Source: a virus. Taken from it: a stretch of DNA of 64,000 bases. Positions 1 to 9,515 of this stretch are shown piece after piece (position 1 is the first letter of the stretch; each line of letters starts with the position of its first letter). The notes below the pieces were generated by a model. The model ran no database searches. It worked only from the letters and a program-made list of their open reading frames with translations, and was not told where the DNA came from. Location: the IMG/VR virus record IMGVR_UViG_3300042907_001518, positions 36,502-100,501 of that record. One strand, written 5' to 3'. Position numbers and translations under genes: made by a program.

Positions 1-1011
1 CCCAGCGATGCCTTGTTGCCCTTGAGTACCTTGTGATCCAGTAACTCCCTGTTGTCCTTGAGTGCCTTGAGATCCAACACTTCCCTGACTTCCCACAGAT
101 CCCTGAGAACCAGTAGCACCTTGGATTCCCTGAGTACCCTGATTGCCTACACTACCTTGGGTTCCTTGACTTCCTTGACTTCCAATTGTTCCTTGAGTAC
201 CTTGACTACCAACCAATCCCTGTGATCCTATAGAACCCTGACTACCAGTGCTTCCTTGAGATCCTATTGTACCCTGTGAACCTTGAGAACCAACACTTCC
301 CTGACTACCAGCATTTCCTTGAGAACCAGTTAAGCCTTGACTTCCAACTATACCTTGTGTACCATTGCTTCCTTGACTTCCTGTGGCACCTTGTGTTCCT
401 TGACTTCCTTGGTTACCTACTGATCCCTGTGATCCGATAGTTCCTTGTGTTCCCTGATTTCCGCTAGTACCCTGTGAGCCAGTCGCTCCTTGACTACCAA
501 TAAAACCTTGTGTTCCTTGGTTTCCAATCATACCTTGTGTGCCGCTACTGCCTTGACTTCCTATGGCTCCTTGACTACCATTGTTTCCGGTATTGCCTTG
601 AGTTCCTTGTAATCCTATTAACCCTTGACTACCCGTATTACCTTGTGAGCCAGTCAATCCTTGACTTCCGATACCTCCTTGAATACCCTGATTGCCAAGA
701 TTACCTTGAACGCCCTGAATTCCATTTATTCCTTGAGATCCAATATTTCCTTGAATTCCTTGAATACCCTGCATACCAAGTGGACCTTGAATACCAGTAG
801 TTCCTTGAATACTATCAGTAATAGTAATATCAGTAGCACCTATTTGTTCAACAACTATAGCTATTGTGCTATCTGCGGTATTTGTTTGTATATCCAGAGA
901 TGTGGTTTGATCTGTAGATAAATTAGGAGTATTATCTGTTAAAATAAAACCATTAGTAGAAATTTCAATATTATTTTCTGGAATAATATCGACAGTAACA
1001 TTAAAGTCCAT
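1..1011 (-). CDS. Collagen-like repeat tail fibre or adhesin protein (C-terminus beyond left edge)
   Basis: The frame is open from an ATG at 1011 to the window edge, giving 337 residues with no stop. The first ~70 residues are non-repetitive and beta-prone. The rest is an unbroken run of Gly-X-Y triplets rich in Gln (GIQ, GSQ, GTQ), about 88 repeats here. Collagen-like repeats are known in phage tail fibres, where they form trimeric shafts; the N-terminal domain probably anchors to the virion. It follows a virion gene with 3 bp between them. Product class is clear; its exact place on the virion is inferred. Confidence 0.85.
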   Translation of the reverse strand, partial: MDFNVTVDIIPENNIEISTNGFILTDNTPNLSTDQTTSLDIQTNTADSTIAIVVEQIGATDITITDSIQGTTGIQGPLGMQGIQGIQGNIGSQGINGIQGVQGNLGNQGIQGGIGSQGLTGSQGNTGSQGLIGLQGTQGNTGNNGSQGAIGSQGSSGTQGMIGNQGTQGFIGSQGATGSQGTSGNQGTQGTIGSQGSVGNQGSQGTQGATGSQGSNGTQGIVGSQGLTGSQGNAGSQGSVGSQGSQGTIGSQGSTGSQGSIGSQGLVGSQGTQGTIGSQGSQGTQGSVGNQGTQGIQGATGSQGSVGSQGSVGSQGTQGQQGVTGSQGTQGQQGIAG

Positions 1012-1014
1012 ATA

Positions 1015-1413
1015 TTAGCATTCTAATAATGTGTTAGAATTACTGTATCTACTGTTTATACTAACAATACCATATAGAATTCTAATTGTTTCTTTACCTC
1101 CACCAACATATAAATCATCGTCCGATTGTAGTTCTAGATCATACCTAGCACTTTTAAATATAAAGTCATTAGTTATACTGGCTGGTAATAATAGGGTAAG
1201 TTTACCATTTGCTCCATCAATAGTAAAACTATATAAATCAGGGTCAATATTATCTGTGGTAAAAGTTTCTGTAGTTCCAGTATTAGTGACCCATGTTAAT
1301 CTAGCACACCAATTAGTAATATCAATAACATTATGATTTTGATCTTTATAAACTAAACTAAGCCTAAATGAAGTACCTTGTTCTATAGTAAAATCATATT
1401 TGCTAGCTGGCAT
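1015..1413 (-). CDS. Virion structural protein, beta-rich, 132 aa
   Basis: The protein opens YDFTIEQGTSF and is rich in alternating hydrophobic/polar strands (VYKDQ, CARLTW, YDLEL), the pattern of small baseplate or tail-associated phage proteins with an Ig-like beta fold. A GAGGG ribosome site lies upstream of the ATG. It sits between the capsid terminator and the collagen-like fibre gene, which supports a virion role. The specific family was not recognised. Confidence 0.65.
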   Translation of the reverse strand: MPASKYDFTIEQGTSFRLSLVYKDQNHNVIDITNWCARLTWVTNTGTTETFTTDNIDPDLYSFTIDGANGKLTLLLPASITNDFIFKSARYDLELQSDDDLYVGGGKETIRILYGIVSINSRYSNSNTLLEC

Positions 1414-1458
1414 AATATATCCCTCTTCAGATGTAATAAACTATATTATAATACACCT

Positions 1459-1489
1459 AAAAAAAAAGGCCAGCCTTGCGGCTGACCTT
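1459..1489 (-). terminator. Rho-independent terminator after the capsid gene
   Basis: Read leftward, a 10-bp stem (AAGGTCAGCC with GGCTGGCCTT, one mismatch) and a 4-nt loop are followed by a run of nine T. It lies 27 bp past the capsid stop and would isolate capsid transcripts from the fibre genes. Confidence 0.85.
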
Positions 1490-1515
1490 CTTTTATTGGC
1501 GTTAAAGTCCGAGGA

Positions 1516-2544
1516 TCAAAGAGCGCCAAGTAGTACTCTGCGGTTATCAAGAACAGCAAAGCCTTGCTCAGCCCAGCCATAGAAACCAGCTCTCTTTTGA
1601 CGATGAAGAGTATCATCTTCGAAGATTTGAACTTCTTGACGAACTGGCATTATGAAACTGTCTCTCTTGCGTAGATCAAGACCAACAACAATCTCAACCT
1701 TATCATTAGCGCTATCACCACCGGCGTTCTGTGGTAGTGTGCCACCAAGGACGTTGCTGTAGAATAGTTGATATTGTTGACCTTCACCTAGCTCATCACG
1801 ATCATGGAGATTGATACCGAAGACACGGTTTAGAGTGCCATCAGCAGCAGTGTAAATCTCACGACGAGTTACTTCGTCGATTTGATCAAGACCCCAATTG
1901 CGGATGTCTTCCATAGCCTCTGGACTAACATAGAGGTCGGTTAACATGCCACGGTTATTACTGGCGGAGTTACCACCACCGTTTCTGCGCATTACTGTCT
2001 TCATGAGACTGACTAATCTCTTGCTGAATAAGCCAGGATTAGCATCAGTATCATAAACTACGATGTTACGATCAACACCAGCAGCAAGAAGTGTATGCCA
2101 GCCGTCATCATTCATCTTCTTAACAAATTGGGCTTCGAGAACTTCCATAGCACGACCAACAACGTCCCAACGGGCGTCACGGGCATACTTTAGAAGATAA
2201 TCGATACTAGCGCCAATGTCATAGGTTGGAACCATGACATAATCGCCTTCAACATGCTTCTGTGGAATATAACCATGATTTGGGATGGTATAAGCCACAA
2301 AGTCTTTTTCAGTACCTGGAGCAAGAAAGTCTAATGGAAACTCTGGAGTGGCACTTTGGGCCAATGCGATTGGCTCGAAAATGTCATCTAGAATATTGCC
2401 ACTAAGGACGCCTTGACGAAGTGGAAGTTCAAGAGCCTTAGCAAATTCATGATTTGCGGCTAATGCTTCCTCTTTGTGTAACGAACCAGACTTAACGAGA
2501 AGGTCTGTTAGTTCTGGTGTGGGTTCAAATTTTCTATTGGACAT
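1516..2544 (-). CDS. Major capsid protein, HK97-fold type
   Basis: 342 residues with features of HK97-type capsid proteins: a helical N-terminal arm, a central DLYVSPEAMEDIR segment, a REIYTAADGT stretch and a C-terminal GWAEQGFAVLDNRRVL tail. It lies directly after protease/scaffold and decoration genes and before a strong terminator, the usual capsid position. The ATG at 2544 is chosen because GGGAG lies 6 nt upstream; an in-frame ATG 18 bp earlier would put that site inside the coding region. GC content and codon choice are higher than in neighbours, as expected for an abundant protein. Confidence 0.9.
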   Translation of the reverse strand: MSNRKFEPTPELTDLLVKSGSLHKEEALAANHEFAKALELPLRQGVLSGNILDDIFEPIALAQSATPEFPLDFLAPGTEKDFVAYTIPNHGYIPQKHVEGDYVMVPTYDIGASIDYLLKYARDARWDVVGRAMEVLEAQFVKKMNDDGWHTLLAAGVDRNIVVYDTDANPGLFSKRLVSLMKTVMRRNGGGNSASNNRGMLTDLYVSPEAMEDIRNWGLDQIDEVTRREIYTAADGTLNRVFGINLHDRDELGEGQQYQLFYSNVLGGTLPQNAGGDSANDKVEIVVGLDLRKRDSFIMPVRQEVQIFEDDTLHRQKRAGFYGWAEQGFAVLDNRRVLLGAL

Positions 2545-2558
2545 GTTTTTCTCCCTTA

Positions 2559-3017
2559 TCAAGTTATATTAATGTCTACTTTGATGTAACCATCAGCATC
2601 TTTAACGCTCAAGAAACGACCTACTTTAACACTATTTGTGCTAACGTTGGTTAGTTTACCGTTTGCACCGTAGTAAGTATCTTCACCGATGGCTGGACTG
2701 ACTCCAGAAACAACCATATTAGTTGTTACTTGACCCTGACGAAGAAGTGTTACCTTACTGCCAGTCTGAACTTCGTCTTTGTGCCAATTGATGTGCTGTC
2801 TTGTAAGATCAAGACTTACAACATCATTTAGCAATAAGCCAGCTGGTTTTGTACCAGACTGTGAGGCAGAAACTGTTACTAGGGCGAGTGAATCGTCCAT
2901 AGCAACGCCGCTACCGCCAGTACTGTGTACAACAACAACACCACGCTCTGCTGATGCGTCATTGCAGAAGAACGAAATATCTGTGTATGCTTCAACGCGA
3001 TCTGATTTTAAAGCCAT
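2559..3017 (-). CDS. Capsid decoration or head-stabilising protein
   Basis: 152 residues, mostly short beta strands with Gly/Thr/Val-rich turns (GGSGVAMDD, TGSKVTLLR, VGRFLSVKDADG). Small beta-rich proteins coded between scaffold and capsid are usually head decoration proteins. A GGGAG ribosome site precedes the start. Assignment rests on position and composition; no catalytic motif is seen. Confidence 0.65.
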   Translation of the reverse strand: MALKSDRVEAYTDISFFCNDASAERGVVVVHSTGGSGVAMDDSLALVTVSASQSGTKPAGLLLNDVVSLDLTRQHINWHKDEVQTGSKVTLLRQGQVTTNMVVSGVSPAIGEDTYYGANGKLTNVSTNSVKVGRFLSVKDADGYIKVDINIT

Positions 3018-3019
3018 TT

Positions 3020-3655
3020 TTACTCTCCCTTATTAAGTTTTTTACCTAGTCTAATACAAACAAAGTCAACTAAGGCAGCTCTTGTATTCTGCATTTCTGA
3101 TTCTGTTTCGCTACCAACGCTTAGATCAATCTCTTGATCGTTAGTCTCAACGTTTTCTAAAGCGAGCGAAACATCTTCGGTTTTTGCCTCAGTTTCTTCT
3201 GCTTTAGTATCTTCAACACTTGCTGCTGGTTGAACGGTCTTTACAGAAGCTAAAAGTGATGTCATACTTGCGAATGTGTCATCATCTAGTGTTTCGAATT
3301 TTTCAACTGTGGCACTAGCTATTTCTTCTGTTACGCCATTCTCAAGAAGAGTGGCCATTCTTTTCATCTTCTTTTCTTTCTTGGCCATTTCTTCTTCTTT
3401 CATCTTATAACCAGCTAAAGCTTCATTAGCAACTTGTAGTTCGTTAATTGCAGCACTAAGGGCAGCTTTCATTTTTTCCATTTCTTCTTCCTTCTTCTTC
3501 TTCATCATCATATCTTCTGCCATCTTCTTTGCTGCTTCTGTCTGCTCATCAGTTACTGGAGTCACTTCTTCTACCACTACTGTTTCGGCAACTTGAGCCT
3601 CAACAACCGTTGTGACTTCGTTTTCTGGCTGAGCGACTTCGGATTCAATACTCAT
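3020..3655 (-). CDS. Nested scaffold protein from an internal start
   Basis: An in-frame ATG at 3655 (codon 283 of the protease gene) is preceded, 6 nt away, by AAAGGAGA, the best ribosome site in the late block. Initiation there gives a 211-residue protein made only of the coiled-coil scaffold and acidic tail. The arrangement matches lambda C/Nu3 and similar protease/scaffold pairs. The start signal is seen directly; use in vivo is inferred. Confidence 0.75.
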   Translation of the reverse strand: MSIESEVAQPENEVTTVVEAQVAETVVVEEVTPVTDEQTEAAKKMAEDMMMKKKKEEEMEKMKAALSAAINELQVANEALAGYKMKEEEMAKKEKKMKRMATLLENGVTEEIASATVEKFETLDDDTFASMTSLLASVKTVQPAASVEDTKAEETEAKTEDVSLALENVETNDQEIDLSVGSETESEMQNTRAALVDFVCIRLGKKLNKGE

Positions 3656-4501
3656 ATTTGTCTCCTTTAAATTGGCTTGATTTGAAAATACACCTTCTTT
3701 TATAAAATCGTCATTTTTTTCTTCTATATTTTTAGTAAAAGCAATCTCTTTATCGAAATGCAAACTGTCTTTTGTAAAAATAATACTTTCTGGATTAGCG
3801 GGTCTATTAACAAAACCCTTACCAGAAAACGTAATTTGTCTTAGTACTCTACCAATCTTATAGTCTTGATGTTCACCTTGTCCACCATAGGCCCTTAAGT
3901 GTCTTGTTAAGAAAGCCGTTTCTTCATTTCTTGGTAAAACATGAAATTTACCAGTACTCTTATTAATTAATCCATAGTCAAATCCCTTAAAAAAGCACTC
4001 CATGCTAACATACTTATTACCTGATTCAATTTCTTCTATTAATGTTGAGGCTCTATCTTTGAGTTCTGGTTCTGTATAACCTGTATAAATTACTGATCCA
4101 GTAAGAATGTGAAATTTTTCTGGTAATTGATCTAGGTTAATATTTTCATTAATTAATTCACCATCATCATTGATTGGCCAATTAGATGTGATGTGGCCAA
4201 CTATCGCGGCTTCATCGTGTTCCAGATTGGTTGGTTTGTGTGTTGGTGTGGATCTGGCTAGCCAAACTTCTTTAGCGTCAAAAATATCATCATTTTTGTT
4301 CCAAGAAGTAGTTACTAAAATAGATTGAGTATAGTATAGGTCGGTATCCTCAATACCGGCCAAAGCTTTCACATTTTGTTTTAGTTGGGAATTATGTACT
4401 TCGTGATCAGATTTTTCTAATAGCGAAGCATAAACAATAGAGGATTTTGCAGAAAGAGCTTCTGATAATCCGGCATCAACTTCTGCTTTATATATTTGCA
4501 T
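3020..4501 (-). CDS. Prohead maturation protease fused to scaffold
   Basis: 493 residues. Residues ~55-270 match phage prohead proteases: the HKPTNLEHDEAAIVGH block (His95) and YVSMECFF (Ser166) are the likely catalytic dyad region. Residues ~283-470 are charged, Lys/Glu/Met-rich coiled coil typical of scaffolding protein. The gene lies between portal and decoration/capsid genes. It would build the prohead core and then digest it. A second start inside the frame yields the scaffold alone (see the nested entry). Confidence 0.85.
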   Translation of the reverse strand: MQIYKAEVDAGLSEALSAKSSIVYASLLEKSDHEVHNSQLKQNVKALAGIEDTDLYYTQSILVTTSWNKNDDIFDAKEVWLARSTPTHKPTNLEHDEAAIVGHITSNWPINDDGELINENINLDQLPEKFHILTGSVIYTGYTEPELKDRASTLIEEIESGNKYVSMECFFKGFDYGLINKSTGKFHVLPRNEETAFLTRHLRAYGGQGEHQDYKIGRVLRQITFSGKGFVNRPANPESIIFTKDSLHFDKEIAFTKNIEEKNDDFIKEGVFSNQANLKETNMSIESEVAQPENEVTTVVEAQVAETVVVEEVTPVTDEQTEAAKKMAEDMMMKKKKEEEMEKMKAALSAAINELQVANEALAGYKMKEEEMAKKEKKMKRMATLLENGVTEEIASATVEKFETLDDDTFASMTSLLASVKTVQPAASVEDTKAEETEAKTEDVSLALENVETNDQEIDLSVGSETESEMQNTRAALVDFVCIRLGKKLNKGE

Positions 4502-4523
4502 GTTTAACTCTCAAAAGTTAAGT

Positions 4524-6719
4524 TTACTTCGAAGAATACACCGTTTGATAAAAATAGGCTTTAGTATACTTTAATTCTTCTGTGTTAGGTGTTCGATCCA
4601 TTTCTCTGGCCACATTTTTAATTAGCTCATTATATTGGTGGCTTTTTAAGTTAATGTCAATACTATTGATAGTATTGAGTTTTGATAAAACTAGATCTTC
4701 GCTAATTGTGATTAGTGGTTCTAATGAAAAAAAGATTTTAGTTTTGGTAGCTTCTGCTTCGTCATATTCAGCGTTAGATAGACTACGCATATTTTTCTTG
4801 CCATAAAATTCTAGTAGATGTGGATTCAATACTTCTGAGATTTTATCTTGTGCTTCAATGGCCCAAAGTTGTAAAGATGCTCCGGTTTGAGGACTAAATG
4901 TTTTAGTTTTTCTCTTTTCTGTATCTTTGCTATTTTTTGGACGGCCCTGCTGGGGTTGTCCCGGAGTTTTAGTGGATATTGGTTGACCACCACCAAATGG
5001 AGAACCACCAGTTGGTGTTTTCATTTCTAGTGCGCTTTTTTCGTTTGGTTTTTTACGATCCAAGTCTAAACCAACTTGACTAGGAGCAACAATACCAGTT
5101 TGTAAAGCAATCTTTTTAAGATTATCTTCAAGTTGTGGACTAAAGTAAGGACCAGCTTTTGGAACCATTCTTTCACTATCTCTTTGCTTGTTTTCTCTGT
5201 TGAGTCTGGTTTTCTCCATATCTGGATCAAAACCAAATACTCTTTGTAGTAATTCATCACTAACAATATTTCTATCTGCTAGTTGGATGAGCAGTGCCTT
5301 CTCTGCGTCTTCATTACTAAGATCCATTCTATCAAATTCAATTTTAGCTGGAAATCTAAATCCCATAGCCTTTTGTACTATAGCAATTTCTTGTTTCCAA
5401 AATGCCGTTAGTACTTTGCGACCATATTGTAGTCTTTGTGTTAGTGTTTTTAGACTGATAAAATTATTGGTAGTACCAGCAGCGCCATATGTGCCAGTTA
5501 GTGTTGGTGGAATACCAAGACCAGCATAAATACTATTTAAGTGAGGAGTATATTTGCCTTCACCTAGGAATTGATGGACTGATGTTTTACTTTCTATTAA
5601 CTCAAGATCTGGACCCCAAACAAGATCCATTGTGCCACCACCAACGTTACCTTGTAGAATACTGCTAAGTTTACTAGCAGCAGCTTGTGTTGGAGCAATC
5701 TTGTGCTCAAGACTACCTAATTTAAAAATACGAATATTGCTAATAGCACCATCAAGAGCAGCCAAGTCTGCTAGTTTAAGTTTTTCAACAATAGCAATAT
5801 CATCCATGATACTATAGATCATTGGAAAGGCCCAGGTCTTCCAGTCATCTTTTTTATAATGGAATACCAATGTCTTTTCTGTATCAAGCAAATATGGTTT
5901 CTTGCTTTTGGCTGCTTCAATGATAGCGGATGGTAATTGATCTATGATTTTTTGCTCTGCTTCATTTTTTGGAGCATTAATAATTCTTCTAAGAGTTGCT
6001 GGTATTGTAATTGTATATGTTTTATCACCAACAAAAGAGGATAAAGAAGCACCAACCACATCCACAACCCTTGGATCAATAAAAGTATATTTCCAAGGAA
6101 TTTCTCTTTTTTCTACTCTGATTTCATCAGTGTTAATAACAAGATCTGGACTAGCAACACTCTTGTAAAGATTATCAGCAACCTTAACACTTATCTTAGC
6201 TGTTTGTCTATTCACAACAACATTACCAACCCTATATAGATTATTTAGAAAACGCTCGCTGCGTTCCTCACCCCTCACTTTTTCAAACCAATTTCTATAA
6301 AATCTTTCGATACGCTTATTTGGGTGAACTAGTCTAATGCCCTGAGAACCAAAGTCGCCCATAAGATCAACAACATTTTTTACCAAACCAACTCTGTTAT
6401 AGACTTGATCAGCCATAGCAAAAATGGCTTTTATTTCTGTGGGTATTGCTTCGTCTGGACGAAAATAGTCATAATCGCTTCTGGTGAGTCCTGGTCTACC
6501 AGAGGTCAGTCCATCAAGATTCATGAAATTACGGAAACGGCTAGTCGCAGCAGTGGCCTTATTGGTCACTATTCCAAATTCTTCTAATCCTTTACTAGCT
6601 TCATTTAATGCTTCTTTTTTACTCTCTAGAGTATCATCCCATGTAACATACGCATTTTCAGGAATAATATTAGAAGCTGTTGGTATAGAATCGCTTTTTG
6701 GATATTTTTTTCTTGGCAT
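4524..6719 (-). CDS. Portal protein
   Basis: About 731 residues, a normal size for a large-phage portal, placed directly after TerL. It has the portal-like order of an N-terminal alpha/beta wing (VYNRVGLVKNVVDLM), a conserved IYAGLGIPPTLTG segment mid-protein and a helical, polar C-terminus (barrel/crown). It forms the dodecameric DNA channel at one capsid vertex. The start is uncertain: the frame extends to a GTG at 6767 through three ATTACAATACCT-like repeats. The ATG at 6719 is preferred, although no good ribosome site is visible for either. Confidence 0.85.
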   Translation of the reverse strand: MPRKKYPKSDSIPTASNIIPENAYVTWDDTLESKKEALNEASKGLEEFGIVTNKATAATSRFRNFMNLDGLTSGRPGLTRSDYDYFRPDEAIPTEIKAIFAMADQVYNRVGLVKNVVDLMGDFGSQGIRLVHPNKRIERFYRNWFEKVRGEERSERFLNNLYRVGNVVVNRQTAKISVKVADNLYKSVASPDLVINTDEIRVEKREIPWKYTFIDPRVVDVVGASLSSFVGDKTYTITIPATLRRIINAPKNEAEQKIIDQLPSAIIEAAKSKKPYLLDTEKTLVFHYKKDDWKTWAFPMIYSIMDDIAIVEKLKLADLAALDGAISNIRIFKLGSLEHKIAPTQAAASKLSSILQGNVGGGTMDLVWGPDLELIESKTSVHQFLGEGKYTPHLNSIYAGLGIPPTLTGTYGAAGTTNNFISLKTLTQRLQYGRKVLTAFWKQEIAIVQKAMGFRFPAKIEFDRMDLSNEDAEKALLIQLADRNIVSDELLQRVFGFDPDMEKTRLNRENKQRDSERMVPKAGPYFSPQLEDNLKKIALQTGIVAPSQVGLDLDRKKPNEKSALEMKTPTGGSPFGGGQPISTKTPGQPQQGRPKNSKDTEKRKTKTFSPQTGASLQLWAIEAQDKISEVLNPHLLEFYGKKNMRSLSNAEYDEAEATKTKIFFSLEPLITISEDLVLSKLNTINSIDINLKSHQYNELIKNVAREMDRTPNTEELKYTKAYFYQTVYSSK

Positions 6720-6770
6720 AATAGGTATTGTAATAGGTATTGTAATGGGTTTACTAAGTAAGTACACTAT

Positions 6771-8795
6771 TTATCGATAAATCCCACCATATATATTAGT
6801 GTTTGCGGCTTCTGTAAACCAGTTTGGTCCTTTATACATTTGACCGTTTGTTTTTCCAACATCAGCCAAATTATTACCAATAACATCAAATGTTGTTGGT
6901 TGTAAATTTCTGCTCATTTGACGTGCTAACATATTTGCTATTATTAAAGCACTATATCGGTCTTTTCTTAGTTTACCCCTTTTACCATTAGGAAGTTTAA
7001 CCTCTGGAGTGTCCCATCTATCTCTAGCATTTGGACCAGTACTAGTTTGACTCATAATAATAGTGGTTAATTCGTTCTTAAGTTCTTCTATTTCTAATAT
7101 GCATTCGCTTTCACAATCATATAAATTAGTAAGTTCTGTTGTCATAATATCTTTATTTTCTTTGTCTAAAGCAAGAGCGAGCGTTATCTGATCGAATCTT
7201 GGAAATAATAATATTTTATCTTCTAGATCTTTTCTTAATCCATGATTAGCTTGTGCTGTCCAATCTGCTCTCGCAAACTGTACTAACTCTAGGATATGTA
7301 ATCCAGACTGATCATCAGTATCCTTGGACTTATTTATATCTATAATGGGCCAGATTAAAGATTCGCCTTCTTCTATTTTGCCTGGATCGTGAAGCGCTTC
7401 TTCTATAGCCACACCACCACCCTGAGCATCCATCCCTATTCTTGCACAAGGAAAGGTTCGCATTAGATTACGAATCTTGCGAGCACAAAATCCATAAAAG
7501 TCATGCTCGTTTACTAATCCGGTTTTTTGACGATCTTTAAAGTTTGATCTATTGGTTGTCCATCCGTATACAACCCTATTATGATCGGGATGAACCTCTA
7601 GTATAATTATACTAAAGTTATCTTTTTCACTCGCTGGATCAATTCCATAGACGTATTGAAGGTTAGCATTTCCCTTGGTACTAACATCAAACAACACAGG
7701 ATTACCAGACATAACAATTGGTTTATTCTCATTTACCACACAACTTTCTATTAATGATCGACGGAAGAATCCATCACTATCTTCTGTGAAACATGCCGCA
7801 TATTCCATATTATAGATACCAGTATGAATCGTGGCTTTTGCTCGACTAACTTGTTTATCATCCATAAAACCCTTGGGAATAAGTTCGTATGGAACGCGAA
7901 CGATACTATAATCTTGCCAATTAAAGCTATCTGGAACTTCACCTTTAAAAATTTCCTCTAATTTATGTTTGTCTCCACGACTATTAATAATAGATTTGTA
8001 TCTTTTCCAATACTGAGAAAAATGTTTAAAGCTATAATCTGCGGTGCCAGCAATAATAGCTTGATTACCCTTTTTAATTTGTACTGCTTCTAATTCATCT
8101 GTCCATAATCCGGCTTGTCTCATAGCTGCTTTTTTCGCTTCTTCTTTAACGTTTTGGATTGGACTAGCACTCACAGCAGCGAAGCCTGATACTACTGTTT
8201 CATAAATGTCGGGAGATATTGATGCGAACTCGTCTGCGATGATAATGTGTGCTCTTAAACCTCTGATCTTACTACCGTCGCCCATAGGAACCGCGATTGT
8301 CCAACTCTCGCCCAGTCTCATTGTGCATCTATCAACATCTCGACGCGGACCATCATCGTTTCCATTAAAGATGCTGCGCAATATGGGACTATTACGCCAC
8401 AAAGTTTCCATATATTCGAATATGATTTTACTCTGTCTGAAAGCGGCACCAACCACAACTATTTTGGTTCCGGGAACGAGCATGCAACGTAACGTAGAAT
8501 ATAGTGCCATTAAAAAGCTTTTACCAAAACCACGACTCGCCACGAACATGGGAAACGGACGAATCCAAAACTCTTGTAGTATAGCTATCTGAATAGGATG
8601 AAGTTCTATATCAAATAATAGTTTCGCTGTAGTACCAAAATATTTAGGATCTTTTAATAGTCGTAATAAATGAAGATCAGGATTTTCTATATCTTCTTTG
8701 GATCTACCAAGCATATGATTGATAGGTATTTGTATTTTGCTAAGATCTCCAAGCCCTAGCCAAGCATCATCAAATGTTAGTATTTTTTGATCCAT
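6771..8795 (-). CDS. Terminase large subunit (packaging ATPase-nuclease)
   Basis: 674 residues. The N-terminal ATPase shows Walker A ASRGFGKSF (86-94) and Walker B IIIADEFA (184-191). The C-terminal RNase H-like nuclease shows YGIDPASEKDNFS and ARIGMDAQGGG, placing the acidic metal ligands. It cuts concatemers and pumps DNA through the portal, which is coded immediately downstream. The start overlaps the 3' end of the ERCC4 nuclease gene by 26 bp. Confidence 0.95.
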   Translation of the reverse strand: MDQKILTFDDAWLGLGDLSKIQIPINHMLGRSKEDIENPDLHLLRLLKDPKYFGTTAKLLFDIELHPIQIAILQEFWIRPFPMFVASRGFGKSFLMALYSTLRCMLVPGTKIVVVGAAFRQSKIIFEYMETLWRNSPILRSIFNGNDDGPRRDVDRCTMRLGESWTIAVPMGDGSKIRGLRAHIIIADEFASISPDIYETVVSGFAAVSASPIQNVKEEAKKAAMRQAGLWTDELEAVQIKKGNQAIIAGTADYSFKHFSQYWKRYKSIINSRGDKHKLEEIFKGEVPDSFNWQDYSIVRVPYELIPKGFMDDKQVSRAKATIHTGIYNMEYAACFTEDSDGFFRRSLIESCVVNENKPIVMSGNPVLFDVSTKGNANLQYVYGIDPASEKDNFSIIILEVHPDHNRVVYGWTTNRSNFKDRQKTGLVNEHDFYGFCARKIRNLMRTFPCARIGMDAQGGGVAIEEALHDPGKIEEGESLIWPIIDINKSKDTDDQSGLHILELVQFARADWTAQANHGLRKDLEDKILLFPRFDQITLALALDKENKDIMTTELTNLYDCESECILEIEELKNELTTIIMSQTSTGPNARDRWDTPEVKLPNGKRGKLRKDRYSALIIANMLARQMSRNLQPTTFDVIGNNLADVGKTNGQMYKGPNWFTEAANTNIYGGIYR

Positions 8796-9246
8796 ATTTT
8801 TCGTATATTCTTTTCATGATACTTACTGCGGTACGTTCAGCATTTTCAGCATCGCCACAGAATAGTATGTGAATGTTATGATTTAATTGAGCTTCTACAA
8901 GATACTTCATTATATAATTGCCACTAATTCTTAATTTATCCCACATCTTTTTTGGAATATCGCTGCCCACGGGAAACTGATAAATTTCTTCTAATTCAAA
9001 TTCCATAAGCATAAAACTGTGTGGTATTTGGCCCATTCTTTGCAACACATCTTTGAATCGACTTTCGCTTATATTATTAGCAATTTCACTAACGCTTCGT
9101 TTTCGCTCTATTGTGAAAATATTTTCGAATCCCACCATACTATAATCGCCCGTGTCTAGCTTTTGTTCGCTAGTGGTGTGAAAACCAAATTCCCACGGTA
9201 TTTGTTCTCGTGTATCCACGATAATAGTAAAAGGATCTCGTGTCAT
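8770..9246 (-). CDS. ERCC4/XPF-type structure-specific nuclease
   Basis: 158 residues carrying the ERCC4 nuclease signature: IIVDTREQIPWEF near the N-terminus, LDTGDYSMVG, then IERKRSVSEI, which holds the ExxRK-type active site. No helicase or HhH domain is present, so it is a stand-alone nuclease. It starts with ATGA over the HNH stop codon and overlaps TerL, suggesting co-translation and a role in DNA processing before packaging. Confidence 0.85.
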   Translation of the reverse strand: MTRDPFTIIVDTREQIPWEFGFHTTSEQKLDTGDYSMVGFENIFTIERKRSVSEIANNISESRFKDVLQRMGQIPHSFMLMEFELEEIYQFPVGSDIPKKMWDKLRISGNYIMKYLVEAQLNHNIHILFCGDAENAERTAVSIMKRIYEKYGSKNTNI

Positions 9247-9515
9247 TGATTCTTAAGTTTCTGTAATACTAAAGATAAGAAAAATCCTTCATAGTTTTCT
9301 TCGTTATCTTTAATTAGGTCATGATGAATTTTGCAGAGAGAAATTCCGTTGTTTGTATTGTATCGTAAGCCGGGAAAATCGGCCCACTTTTTAATATGAT
9401 GGGCGTGTATTTTCTTTTTGCTATTACAGTGTGGCCACTGACAGGTGTTTTTATCTCTTGTGCGAATATCCTGTCTCCATTTTTTATATTGAGGATCATT
9501 ATAGTTCCTGGTCAT
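9243..9515 (-). CDS. Small HNH endonuclease
   Basis: 90 residues. CQWPHC and HAHHIKKW form the beta-beta-alpha metal site, followed by NNGISLCKIHHDL, the classic HNH ending. Small HNH proteins beside terminase genes are required for cohesive-end or headful cutting in several phages. Here it is embedded in the packaging operon with overlapping starts, so a packaging role is more likely than homing. Confidence 0.85.
   Translation of the reverse strand: MTRNYNDPQYKKWRQDIRTRDKNTCQWPHCNSKKKIHAHHIKKWADFPGLRYNTNNGISLCKIHHDLIKDNEENYEGFFLSLVLQKLKNQ

Noticed and set aside
1-840. Tandem short repeats suggesting a CRISPR array or satellite
   Set aside because: The period is 9 bases or multiples and translates to Gly-X-Y triplets on the minus strand; no fixed repeat/spacer pattern.
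510-921. Rightward open frames opposite the collagen-like gene (Leu/Tyr-rich, about 90 codons)
   Set aside because: They are the antisense shadow of Gly-X-Y repeats; low complexity, no ribosome site, no promoter.
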